From Heterobilharzia americana (Eukaryota; Platyhelminthes; Trematoda; Strigeidida; Schistosomatidae): a DNA stretch of 64,000 bases. Shown here piece after piece: positions 36,252 to 46,178 of the stretch. Made by a program: the position numbers and the translations under genes. The stretch covers positions 115,038,741 through 115,102,740 of the forward strand of contig OX104127.1 in NCBI GenBank assembly GCA_944470555.2, in the 5' to 3' direction. The stretch's first letter is position 1, and each line of letters opens with the position of its first letter. The notes below the pieces were generated by a model. The model did no database searches, was not told where the DNA came from, and was given only the letters and a program-made list of their open reading frames with translations.

Positions 36252-38950
36252 ATTATCATTTTGACTACCTGAGATAGCTGTGGTTTGGGACAATAGTATT
36301 GATATTGGGTGGTGATTTGAGGTGAAATGAAAATTCGGACCGCGGCAGGATTCGAACCAACGACCACCGGGTTTCTTACCGAGTGCTCTACCAACTGAAC
36401 TACGAGGCCCGACCGCTGACCAGATTTCTATTTCAACCATTCTTGTTTTCAATACTAGTCTGCCAAACCACGGCTATCTCAGATAGTCAAAGTGATAATC
36501 AATATGATCCTCCCCCTCTTTAATTCAGTTAGATTTGGATTGGGATGAGGAGTGGTGACTGGGGAGGTAGTGTAAGTACAATCAAGCGGTAGCAACGCGT
36601 CACGAATTCATATCAGTCTGCTGAAACCCCTTGATGATTAATATGAAATAGAAATCTGATCAGCAGTCAGGCCTCATAGCTCAGGTGATAGAGCACCGGG
36701 CCTGAAATCTGGTGGTTGCTGGTTCGAATACGACCGCGGTCCGAATTTTCATTTCACTTTCAACCACCACCCTGTATCTATATATAATATATATTAAGTG
36801 AGAAATTTGCGCATTGTGGAATGGATTTATAACGCAAATAAATATTGCTAAAATATCCCAACTTTTTTTGTGATCAATTGCAGTAGTTTTGCTCGAAATA
36901 TTGCCAAAATAAAAATAAATTGTGTGTAAACTTTACACTAAAAATTTACTTATGTTAGATTAATTATGTTAATGAATGAAAGGGCATCCAATTATTTCAC
37001 TAACGGAATGGCATCATAGGTACTTGAGGATACTGGTTAAACCGAATGATGTCGTAGCTTTAGTGTATCAATCGGAAGTGGTTCTCCCCTTACCTCATTT
37101 CTTGGTTGTCCAAGTCTCATCTTGTGTTCATCACTATAGAGTTAGCCTGATGAACACACCCAATTATCTTAGGTTTTCTGGTAATCTAACGCGTAGTTGA
37201 AGTCCAGAAAAAGGAAGTCGGAAAATTCCAAACAAGTTTCAAGACTGGTTATGGACTTATCAAATCTTCGCCTTAGGTGGACTTGAGATGTGGACATACC
37301 GTTATCGGGTGGAGCTGTATTTTTAAGATCAGAATTCGTATTTGACTTTGGCGTTACCGTACTGTAGGCTCCGTCCTTGATAACTCGTGGTTATTTCAGG
37401 TCCAAAATGAAGTATCGAATTTGTTGCCTACTTTAAGTGGTACCCTTCAACTTTGCCAAACGGTGTCATAGGTTTGATCATAAAAGTCGCCTCGTCTGAT
37501 GTATAGGAACCGACTGAGCATAAAAGTACGTAGATGATATAGTCGTATTAAGTGACGACTCGGACAAGGTGTGGAGTTTTTTGAACACTGTGACAATTTC
37601 AAGATATTTCAGATGGGTCTGCCATCACCCGAATACGAATCATGTCTTCAAGACTAGTCTGCATTGACACATCTAACAATACGGAATGAAGTGGGTGAGC
37701 ACTCTAACCCCTTCATTTACTTGAAACAACCGTGATGGGCTACTGTTCGACAAAATCTGAAGACTTGATTGGATTTTGTCAACATACACCATATTTGCTA
37801 AGGACATGTTATCCAACTGCCTACTGTGGGTCGACTTTAAGGCAAGAGAGTTTACTTCGTTCTAGCAAACGACTGTGTACCATGACCACTAATGATGGAT
37901 AACGGAAGGCTTGAAGTGTCTGACCATCGCTACTTTCGTAGCATGGGTCTTTCTGAGAGTTTCAGATGAAAGAGGTGAGTCATCTGATGGTCTGCCAGCC
38001 TTCGTCGACTTGGATTGTTTGAGCATATTACACATTCCTAATCAGTATCTACCTTGACGTGCCACGTAAGCCAAAGTAGATGTAGTCTGGGAGTGGGTTG
38101 AATATGGTTAGGTGAAAATATGGCATCATTCTATGAAGTTTAAGTCGTTAAGGAAAATTTAGACTTCCAGGTTGGGGTTCGCATGACAATCCAAATCAGT
38201 GGTTGGAGACTGGGTAATACTGTTCAAAATCGATCTCGATGGCTCACGTGAAACCGCACATTATTCTAATCCTAAGCGTTATATGAAGTTTAGTTACTTG
38301 TATCACTTTATTTTCCCGTCTTCGTACTACTTTTTATGAATTTTGGTTGCATTTTTCAACTATTTCTCCCTTTACTTTTGCTACCTCGTATCATGATATG
38401 CTGGTATGAGTTGTGGCGGTTTAGACTGTTGTTAAATATTCTGAAACACCTGAGCGTTATTCATAGCGTCACTAGTTTGCAGTAATTGAGCTAAGATATT
38501 TAACGTTGATTTCTGGTTCAAATTTAATTGGAAACACCCATACTCTCTGGTCATAAGTGCAAAAACATATATATCCTACTTCTCGATGCTAGTAATCACA
38601 GATATGTTTTTTGGAACTAATTAATTTTGAAATTTTGCCCTTGAATTTCGTGAGCTACTTCATTCATTTTCTAATGATATTGTAATCTGTATTCATGTAT
38701 GGAATTTCAGTAAAGAAATCTAGAAAATTATGATACTTTTCTTTATTTTAACAGAGCACTCGTACGTTCGTTGTTGAAGAGTACAAGCTTCCTTACTTTC
38801 TTTTCATTTGTCTGTATGATGGTATTTCAATATCATCGATGTACTTATGATATTATTGCTGGGACTTTGGTAGTTCAACCTATCCCACCATCTGATCGAT
38901 CAGATAGTCAGAATGAACAAAGACAACAACAACAACCTCAGCAACAATAA
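30856..38950 (+). CDS. FAM8A1: FAM8A1-like RDD-domain membrane protein (4 coding exons)
   Basis: Joined exons 30,856-31,096, 31,185-31,573, 33,870-34,024 and 38,755-38,950 give about 326 residues (human FAM8A1 is about 413). The N-terminus has the [15 protein letters not shown] block that corresponds to the Tyr/Trp-rich N-terminal segment of FAM8A1. The RDD domain follows: EFLDF with the first membrane segment (exon 2), [17 protein letters not shown] (residues about 224-240) and [17 protein letters not shown], then [10 protein letters not shown] (about 293-302) in exon 4. A Q/N-rich tail follows. In mammals FAM8A1 works with HRD1 and HERP in ER-associated degradation; the same role here is inferred from homology. 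All four exon phases agree. Intron 3 (4.7 kb) is filled with mobile-element relics. Confidence 0.82.
31185..31573 (+). CDS. FAM8A1: FAM8A1-like gene, coding exon 2
   Basis: The acceptor CTGAG at 31,184 restores the frame from exon 1 after an 88-bp intron, a small 5' intron as is common in schistosomes. It codes for a soluble segment, then [14 protein letters not shown] and a hydrophobic helix [14 protein letters not shown]. The end is uncertain. A good GTAACT donor at 31,529 keeps frame but drops the helix. The weaker GTGTTG donor at 31,574 keeps it and gives a family-like join, so I prefer it. Confidence 0.6.
31574..33869 (+). other. Intron 2 of the FAM8A1-like gene
   Basis: AT-rich, with no long frame and no element I recognise. 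It ends in a strong polypyrimidine tract and acceptor (TTAATTTTTTCTCAG at 33,869). A short extra exon cannot be excluded, because the loop between the first two membrane helices is shorter than in vertebrate FAM8A1. Confidence 0.5.
33870..34024 (+). CDS. FAM8A1: FAM8A1-like gene, coding exon 3
   Basis: 155 nt between TTTTCTCAG and GTAGGT. Reads [20 protein letters not shown], then [20 protein letters not shown]. The GGAT-x-GK and the following L-x-L/K-VV are the RDD signature just after the second membrane helix. Starts in phase 0 and ends two bases into a codon. The open frame on the opposite strand here (34,120-33,866) is a shadow. Confidence 0.82.
34030..35520. other. Part of intron 3, no identified element
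   Basis: No coding potential recognised. The text around 34,100-34,440 (CAATGACCCAACGATTTATG and neighbours) has the less AT-rich look of an interspersed repeat, but no second copy is present in the window. Confidence 0.3.
35540..36060 (+). mobile_element. RTE-like endonuclease remnant in intron 3
   Basis: At 35,735-35,850 the plus strand reads, with frame slips, a broken form of [12 protein letters not shown] (here [20 protein letters not shown]), the Asn-bearing GDFNA motif of APE-type endonucleases. Upstream text (VIYAPLN-like, [16 protein letters not shown]) fits the strand before it. It belongs to the same family as the RT piece at 37.2-38.3 kb, and the two are separated by the (TA)n/SINE block. 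The region is too broken to give a continuous protein. Confidence 0.6.
36157..36250. repeat. (TA)n microsatellite, about 94 bp
   Basis: A pure alternating TA tract. It lies at the 3' end of the minus-strand tRNA-SINE copy at 36.25-36.45 kb, so it may have grown from that element's AT tail. The 93-residue open frame across it consists of alternating Ile-Tyr and is not a gene. Confidence 0.95.
36250..36455 (-). mobile_element. tRNA-derived SINE, minus-strand copy
   Basis: Read on the minus strand, 36,410-36,337 is tRNA-like, with a box A (TAGTTCAGTTGGTAGAGC) and a perfect box B (GGTTCGAATCC), the internal RNA polymerase III promoter. The acceptor stem halves do not pair well, so a functional tRNA is unlikely. 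The 3' body (GTCCGAATTTTCATTTCACC and after) leads into the (TA)n tract. It forms an inverted pair with 36,640-36,790. Confidence 0.7.
36640..36790 (+). mobile_element. tRNA-derived SINE, plus-strand copy
   Basis: Same family as the minus copy. Box A is TAGCTCAGGTGATAGAGC (about 36,677) and box B is GGTTCGAATAC (36,721-36,731), followed by CGCGGTCCGAATTTTCATTT. The upstream flank GAAATAGAAATCTGATCAGC also matches the inverted copy's flank (near 36,430), so the repeated unit extends beyond the tRNA-like part. It ends in TATATATAATATATATT. Confidence 0.7.
37200..38270 (+). mobile_element. RTE-like reverse transcriptase remnant in intron 3
   Basis: Plus-strand palm at about 37,527-37,600 reads [20 protein letters not shown], an RTE-type Y-x-DD box with both aspartates kept. 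Downstream, with many stops, are HTFAKDM-like text, [15 protein letters not shown] (about 38,170-38,215) and the C-terminal end. This matches the C-terminal pattern of the elements read at 47.7 and 51.9 kb on the minus strand. Coding is broken throughout. Confidence 0.65.
38755..38950 (+). CDS. FAM8A1: FAM8A1-like gene, coding exon 4 (last)
   Basis: The acceptor TTTTAACAG joins in frame with exon 3 (codon AG|A). Reads [20 protein letters not shown], then [20 protein letters not shown], then a Ser/Gln-rich tail to TAA at 38,948. YDIIAGT is the C-terminal RDD signature with its conserved aspartate. AATAAA-like text overlaps the stop, so the real polyadenylation site is not fixed. Confidence 0.85.
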
Positions 38951-39427
38951 TAAAAGCATCGAGATTTACTGTCGGATCTGTATAGTTTTCATGTAAGTAT
39001 TTTGTATAAGGAGAGTTCGAACACTATGGTAGGATATGATTCTATATTAAGTTTACATTGTATTGACCATAATCATATGATTTATGGTGTGATGTAAACA
39101 ATAAGTTGTACTCGAAGAGTTGTCCAGTAAGTAATACTGTATCACTGCAAGCATTTCATAGTTTAACTGTTAATACCTGATGATTAAATTGCGCACAAAG
39201 CAATCTAAATACCATATATGAGTTTGTATTCTGCTATTCAATGGATAAATATACTAATCAGTTGTTTCGATGACGATGGATGAAACGAGATTTTGATTTG
39301 CAACTGGATTCACCAGCCGACTATACTAACTGGATACCTTTTGCTTACCTCTCTGATAGGTCACTTCCTTCAGTACAGTATTCTTTTGTCACATTGAATT
39401 TTTCCAGCCATACATCTTTGTTGAATT

Positions 39428-40070
39428 CCATAGTAGGTTTGTTTATTTGATATATAGCGCACAGTAATACAGCGTTATTTACTTGATGATGTCTCGAGCA
39501 TAAATTATTCCTCATAATCATATCAATTTAATCACATACACACTGATTTTTATAGCCTTTTCACCTGATATTATTTGTTTTTAGTCGTAGTAAAATTTTC
39601 CATATCTCTGGCATAGGTTTTGCGTCATTTCTATTACATGTGTTGGGTATTGATTAGATGAACAAAGATTCAGTTACCAATTTTTCTCTTCATCCGATTA
39701 TACTAGACACAAGTACAGTGGTTTTGAAATAGTGGAGAGTATTTGTAGCTCAGGTGAATGGTCTTGGTTATATTGTCTTCTCTGAGCTGGGTTGTTTACT
39801 CGTGGAGCTTTCATCGTCTTTCCAGATGGCATCATGAGCACTAACTTCTGTATGACTTCATACTGAAGTTAGTGCTGATAATGTCATCTAGAAAGACTAT
39901 GGAAACTCCACGACTAAATAACCCAACTCAGAGAACACAACACAACCAATTACAGTGGTTTTATCCCACCCTATTGTGTGGTCGTGTGTTGATGCATAGA
40001 TTGCATTAGCTGAGCGATTTTCTAGATTATTGTTCCTATTGGGATCTGTCATTCTATATTTAGCTAAATT
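39428..40070 (-). mobile_element. Penelope-like element 3' end, minus copy
   Basis: The minus-strand copy of the 3' part of a Penelope-like element. Its GIY-YIG coding part (antisense at 39,962-40,070) and its 3' non-coding part (39,725-39,428) are almost base-for-base the reverse complement of 40,300-40,695. A 225-bp foldback (39,726-39,950) interrupts it. The two copies meet head to head at about 40,070. Confidence 0.75.
39726..39950. mobile_element. Foldback insertion with 12-bp target duplication
   Basis: The insert sits between two copies of TACAGTGGTTTT (39,714-39,725 and 39,951-39,962) and interrupts sequence that is continuous in the partner arm. It is itself a hairpin: 39,767-39,850 is complementary to 39,864-39,948, with a 13-base loop. 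No protein is encoded, so it is a non-autonomous element. Confidence 0.7.
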
Positions 40071-40700
40071 CTTATATTCCTCTAATCAAAGCCTGTATTG
40101 TGTTACCATTTAAAGAAGGAACATCAGAAACTTTCCGTAGGATTCTCAACAAAGTTGGAATTAGAGTGGCATTTAAACTTACAAACCCACTCTGTGATAA
40201 GCTTTGCCAGCTTGAGGATCCGATAGAAAACAACTGAGCAAAATAATCTAATCTATCAAATTCCATGCAATGACTGTGAGGTCAAGTACATGGGTCAAAC
40301 TAGGAGTTTAGCTAAATATAGAGTGACAGACTCCGATAAGAACAATAATCTAGAAAAACACTCAGCTGTTGCAATCCGTGCGTTAACACACAATAGGGTG
40401 GGATAAAATCGCTGTACTTATGTCTAGTATAATCGGATGAAGAGAAAAATTGGTAACTGAATCTTTGTTCATCTAATCAATACCCAACACATGTAATAGA
40501 AATGACGCAAAACCTATGCCAGAGATATGGAAAATTTTACTACGACTAAAAACAAATAATATCAGGTGAAAAGGCTATAAAAATCAGTGTGTATGTGATT
40601 AAATTGATATGATTATGAGGAATAATTTATGCTCGAGACATCATCAAGTAAATAACGCTGTATTACTGTGCGCTATATATCAAATAAACAAATCTAACTT
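40071..40700 (+). mobile_element. Penelope-like element 3' end with GIY-YIG endonuclease remnant, plus copy
   Basis: At about 40,105-40,240 the plus strand reads VLPFKEGTSETFRRILNKVG, then IRVAFKLTNPLCDKLCQLED, the RT-endonuclease connection of Penelope-like elements. From 40,250 a frame-shifted continuation reads IYQIPCNDCEVKYMGQTRSL, the GIY-YIG core with its C-x-x-C. The 3' non-coding part (40,415-40,695) is the inverted repeat of 39,428-39,725. The RT itself is absent (5' truncated). Confidence 0.78.
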
Positions 40701-41157
40701 GGTTAAAGTTGTTTCACTATACTACAGAAAGGAATCAAGATAGCAATCCGACATGAAAACAATCATAATCAAGTAGGATGCTCAAGATTTTACAACGAAT
40801 CAATCTTGTGTACTGTTTTGATTCAGCCACTCCAGGTAACATCTCCTGTTACTGATTTTGAATATCTTGCGACTTCGGATCAGAACACTGACAATTCGTA
40901 CAGCTGAGATCATTAAATTCGTTGGTTAGTACTATGTTCTGATATGAACTTGATCACGATGCCCCTTTTAATTGACTTTCTATACTTAACCTCTCTGGTA
41001 TTAATAAGTTGAAATCAACTATGAAACTCATAAAAGATCGGTGACTGATTATCCTCTCTGTTTTATGCTTGAGTTTTATGTGTGTATACTTTATTTCCTA
41101 AACTCCACTGATCAGAAAAGTTAATGCTGCTGTTTACTGTTCGATGCTTATGTAGAG

Positions 41158-41270
41158 GACGTGTAGTTAGACAGACAGACGAAATCGATGTAGAACCTTT
41201 GCACACAAGTGCATGGGTTCAAGTTTCAAAACTTCAATAATATTACATAAAGATAAAGTTCATAGTAAAA
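41158..41270 (-). mobile_element. RTE-like 3' UTR fragment
   Basis: AGACAGACGAAATCGATGTA and the text after it (AGAACCTTTGCACACAAGTG) match 51,768-51,860 and, more weakly, 47,585-47,660. In those copies it is the 3' non-coding part of a minus-strand RTE-like element, so this is an isolated tail of the same family. Confidence 0.5.
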
Positions 41271-41687
41271 GACTAATATCAAAGTACACGGGTGTATGGG
41301 AGGAGAGAGAATTAAAAAATTAAGGTGAGTTAAAATATTTAAGTTTTAGAATATGTTTAATTGATTGAGAACATTTTATATCTACATTACTTGTTTATCA
41401 ATTGTAAACACTCAGTTAGAGAAAAAATTTAAGAAGGATCAAATATTAGGCGACTACTGGAAACGAAAACTGAATAGTCGTCAAGTAATCAAGTGTACAA
41501 AAAGCTCACTACCGAATGAATATTCGCCAGTGTAAGTCGTTTTGAGCAATATCGTTTCACCATACAACTCAAATCAGTAACTTCATACTTTTGGAAGTAT
41601 ATTGTACAAAACGACACTGGTGAGAGTCTACCAAAATACCTCATTAGGAAAATCACAATGAGTAGTGATATAATATCACACAGCCTT

Positions 41688-41828
41688 TTATTCACCGTAA
41701 TTTATGAAAGTAGCATCTAAATTGTGCTGCAGGAATAAATTGTCCTCCGTGATCTTTGCTTGCAAAGTATTGCCACTAAAAATTGTCACCTCATGTTGTT
41801 TCGGTATTAAGAACTCCACTTTTTGAAA
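41688..41828 (-). CDS. Possible terminal exon of an unidentified gene
   Basis: On the minus strand, a TTTGTCAG acceptor is followed by 46 in-frame codons (FQKVEFLIPKQHEVTIFSGN and so on) and a TAA stop that overlaps an AATAAA signal (41,692-41,687). The composition is protein-like and the exon/polyA arrangement is plausible. I recognise no family and found no upstream exon, so this is a candidate only. Confidence 0.25.
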   Translation of the reverse strand, partial: FQKVEFLIPKQHEVTIFSGNTLQAKITEDNLFLQHNLDATFINYGE

Positions 41829-41899
41829 CTGACAAACTGTATTTTTTCCATTGCTTTTCACACTCGTCAACAATTTGCACCTAGTCAAACTCCTTGCCT

Positions 41900-44800
41900 T
41901 TTCTTGTTATTTGCATTATTTTGTAGATTCTAACGCAACTCCTTTCCACTGTTTATTTCAGTTTCTAACACTTATGATGCAACTATACCCTGTTGTGAAA
42001 AGAAATTGTGATATTGTTTGTTATACATATGAGTACTATTGTACAGTCTTAGAAAATGATGTCATCGAAAAAGGAAAAAAGTTTATTCACAGAGTTATTT
42101 CTTGTTTCCTTTATGAATTATAAACATCCCTCGTAATCTAAAATTGAGCAAGAACTCTGTGACGGTAGGGAACATGAACAGAAAAGGAATGATTATGCCA
42201 AGTGGTTAATTTCTGACGATAATTAGGGACCAATTTGAAGGAACAAGATGGTTAAAATAATAATGATGGTGATCATCTGTGAGATGAACGGCAGGAAGAG
42301 TCATGTTTTTATAGATAAACAGCTTTCTAGGTGGCGAATGCCAAAAACGAGGTTGTACGAACTGCTTTTGAACACACAGACTCAGCTTGTTAAGGTTATT
42401 TCCAATGGCTTCAAGTGCATGTAAAAGATGAATCTGTAGAGCATACGTGAGATTAAGCTATGATAAATACCTTTATAGGTATTACGAATGCCTCAGTGAC
42501 CAATGTCTAATATCACTACCAGATTGGTGCGTTATTTTATCTTTTGAGGTGCCATACATTAGTGTGGAGTCATACGCTAAGGAGCTGATTGAAGAGAACT
42601 AATTCGCTCACAGTTTTTGTTGTGAGGCCCTAGTTTGGCATAAAACATTGTTATCGATCTGAACCTTTTTAACTTGGCATTCTCACCATTTTTACGGTAT
42701 GACTAGTAGTCTATTTTCTGCCCCATTGTAAGGTAATCCGCTGATTGGTTAATCTTTACTCTTACTATGCCAATGTCAAATTGCGGACAAGGTCATTTCT
42801 CATGAGTGCACTTATTCACGTGTTTTGGGATTCGTTACTATTATATTCTCGGAGAAACAAACTCCCATCACCAAGCTTCGATCTTCTCTCTATTCGTCCC
42901 GGGGTTGCAGTCAGTGGCTGTTGTGTATTAAGTTAGCTGTCAGTTAAGCGTGCGTATTATATTCGTTCGGAATATACAACCGTTGGTGACGAAAATATAA
43001 GTTTTCTAAAGAGAACCTAACAGTTCTCATTTCAACGGAATGTGAGGATGCTTTACCATACGTTAAGAGGGTGACTATTTCTTGCTTTAAGCATTTAAAT
43101 TCCTTCGCCTACGTTCAGTATCTGTCACGTAAAAGTTCTGGAGATTTGTATGAAAGAGCTGAGAAGTCAAGGTCAAACAGATGAATGATAATATTACGAA
43201 TTGTAATGGTAAACGGTGTGTATGCGCAGTGTGCCAACAAGTTACAGGATTTTAAGAGTGATGAAAATTGTGTCCAAGTTCTAAACTTTACCGAGATTTG
43301 AAATGTATTAAATTTATTGAATATCTTCTTATACGTATTCTGATGCTATATTTTCGCCCATCAGAACCACAAATTGCAGTAAGCAGAAAGAACCAAACAC
43401 TTACAATTTGCATGTATCGTGGTTCACATAGTGTTGGTATACCGACAGGTGGTTCTCCTATGATAGCAGTTCTAATTATTCATTTTATTGTTCTATTTCA
43501 GAATAATTTACTCACCGTACGGTATATCAATCAGTGAAAAATCACCTAAACTGTACTATATACAGCACTTCACTGTAAAAATATGCATCCTTATTGGATG
43601 TTCCTTGTGTATCATGTGAAATTCCACTCGTTGATGTTCCCCTTAAGAGCCTTCATTTCTTTTCATGTCATATTCCAAATTTTATGCTATCCGAAGTTCA
43701 TTAGAACCAGGAGTTTTTTGATTTTCAAAAAAGTCATGTTACTTTGTTGTTTATTTGATTTTTAATTACCACTAATGTATCTTCACTAAAACAGAAAATA
43801 GCCATCAGAGTTTACGCTAGATGAATTGCGTTTTTTTTATAGTAGGTATTTACGACACAACCTTTTCGAATAGAGCATAAGCGATGATGTCTGTAGAATA
43901 AAATGAGCGTATTTCATTTCGTAGCTTCTCATCAGCTATAATTGAAATGAAGTGATGAATAAAGGTCTTAATAATTTAGAAATAGTCAAAGATTTCAAAC
44001 CCTGGAGTATCAACAAAATAGTGGGTCGAAATAATGCAGAAAAAAGCGAGTGATCACTGGTTGACATCGATGGGGATTTATGAGTGTTCAGATAAAAAGT
44101 TATAAGATTCTAAAAAATCAAGGTGAACGCGTGTTAGAAAATGAGTTTGTAAATAGGCAAGTTACACAACCACATTAATAATTGGGAAATATTAAACCGG
44201 TTAATAAGACGATGAAAGATATGTAAAACTAGGAGAATAAAGAAAGGTTAATAAGATTCCTTCTATGTAAGGGGGTCATATCGGATCCAGAGGGTTTTGG
44301 TCACACTGTGTAGACTTAACATTCTTTATTTGTTGTTCTGGAAGACTGAGATGCATCTGTTTGGTGACCTTTCCTTGACGTACATGATGAATGCTTCCTT
44401 TCAAAGACAGATCGCTCTGAACGTGCTCAGCAAATCTAATAGATGCGATTTCCCAAGTCCTTGGTTAACGACATTGCAGTGCAAAGCGATACACACCTTG
44501 CTTATTATGGGGATATTGTCAGTTGCTTAGCGAAACGTAGTTACTTTATAATAACTATCGTAATCACTTCTGTTAGTACCGATATCCTACTTCTTATGTA
44601 TATTGTTGACTTTCTAAGTGTTTACTGGTTTGTATTTAAAGACCTGAAGCTTGCTCTAGGTAGCATCAGTTCCATGGATTCTTTTGACAAGTTCATGCAA
44701 TAAATGCCTCGCTTACGTCATCGAAATGAACCTAATTGAGAAAATAAGTGGCTACAGTCTAAGTGGACCTTAACACTTTTTTATTATTTAGTCATTTTAG

Positions 44801-45700
44801 TGACACCGGTGCACACTTAGACTTCATGCAGGAGTTACTAAAGCAGAAGGCTGATATTTAGAAAAATCAGTTGAGACTGTATTTACAGCAATTGTTTTCT
44901 GCTTGCATTCATGATGCCATTAGTGAATTCGAGGGAATCACAGGTTATGACCTGGATATTTCGACTCAACAGAAATCCATGGTGAGAATGCACAACTGAG
45001 ATTACTGTAGTTGCTTTTTCTCCCCATAGGCTTGAAGGGAACGAGAAGACAGAGACGAAGGAAAGAATGTTTATGATTAACATGTGGTACAGTAGTCGTC
45101 AAGTATGGTACACCTTGCACTAAGACAGTCATTTAAAAGATATGCTTTATTTCCTTTTGCTTCTCTGTTGACTTGCTCTTTATACGCCCGCATTGTCTCT
45201 TACGTTCGTCCTTACCCATTGCTGGTAATTGCCTATGACTTCTGCTGTCCTCTCAACACATACTACTTATATCCATTCTTATCAGCAACGCCCACTACAC
45301 TGAATGATCCTAGCTCCTCTTGTTATTTAATATTTTAAGTTAAATGAAACCAAATCTGAAAGAAATACCACAGGTAAAGTGTTTAATTGATATGCGCCGT
45401 AAAATTACTTGTGAAAGTTTGCTGGCTTGTGTTTGATTCTGCGATCGGATTTACGTAATTTAAAGTACTAAGACTAGTAAAAAGAACTGTATTCACTTAT
45501 ACAAGCATGTCTATAGTAGCTTATGCTGGATCGACAAAGCGTCAACTCTACCCAATTTCATGTGCAATTTTATTCTGCAGATGATTATTGATTGCTTTAA
45601 TTCCGCACTAGTCAGTTATTCTACTAGAAGGGGATTGAATAGATTAATACGAAATTGTCAGTGCTGTTAGTTGAAGGAAATAATATTCACGTACTCAGTG
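41900..45700. other. No recognisable gene or element
   Basis: A long AT-rich stretch with only short frames on both strands. I see no RT, transposase or SINE motif and no convincing exon. It looks more like old intergenic DNA than the dense transposon graveyard to the left. Confidence 0.4.
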
Positions 45701-46062
45701 AGTTCGAAATTTAGACTTACTAGGCTTTAAACATCCGAGAAGTGAAATAAAACAGGAACTATTCATAAACTTAGGTCATCTCTGGATACAAGTGACATCA
45801 TTTTGCATATTATTGTCCACTTGGAAGGTATATCTCTGGATGACCAACAACGTGATCTCCGCATCCATACAAAACGGATGTTCGGTTCTAACCGAATAAT
45901 ACATCCCTAGTCATTTTGCTTACTGAGAGCCAAAACCAAAACGCATTGCTTCAAACAGCGTTGAGGGATTGCTGTAAAAACCTACGAAAGACAAAAGTGC
46001 TTCACAATTGGTAATTTAGGAACCTTGCTGGATCAGTAACATGTATCTGTCCTGCAAGTAAT

Positions 46063-46178
46063 ATGAGTTTCACTGACTATCAGCTACACAAGCTGGAAGA
46101 TAAAACAGCACGGCCTACCGGTGGTTCTTTTCCATCAGCATTCCTCTCGCAGTACCGAGAAGCTGTACATAGAAAGGG
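46063..46178 (+). CDS. Possible first coding exon, unidentified
   Basis: ATG at 46,063 opens 38 codons (MSFTDYQLHKLEDKTARPTG, then SFPSAFLSQYREAVHRK) ending at a GTAATG donor. Codon use and composition look coding. Nearby plus-strand stretches at about 45,780-45,905 (SSLDTSDIILHIIVHLEGIS) and 46,519-46,675 are also open and protein-like, but phases do not chain cleanly. It lies just beyond the 3' end of the SID-1-like gene, on the opposite strand. No family recognised. Confidence 0.25.

Noticed and set aside
36113..36394. 93-codon frame of alternating Ile-Tyr
   Set aside because: Translation of the (TA)n microsatellite and SINE, not a gene; the same holds for frames at 51,012-51,311.
36337..36410. 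Functional tRNA gene (minus)
   Set aside because: Boxes A and B are good, but the acceptor stem has several mismatches and the copy is part of a repeated SINE unit.
40072..40266. 64-codon minus-strand frame
   Set aside because: Antisense to the Penelope-like linker region, which reads well on the plus strand.
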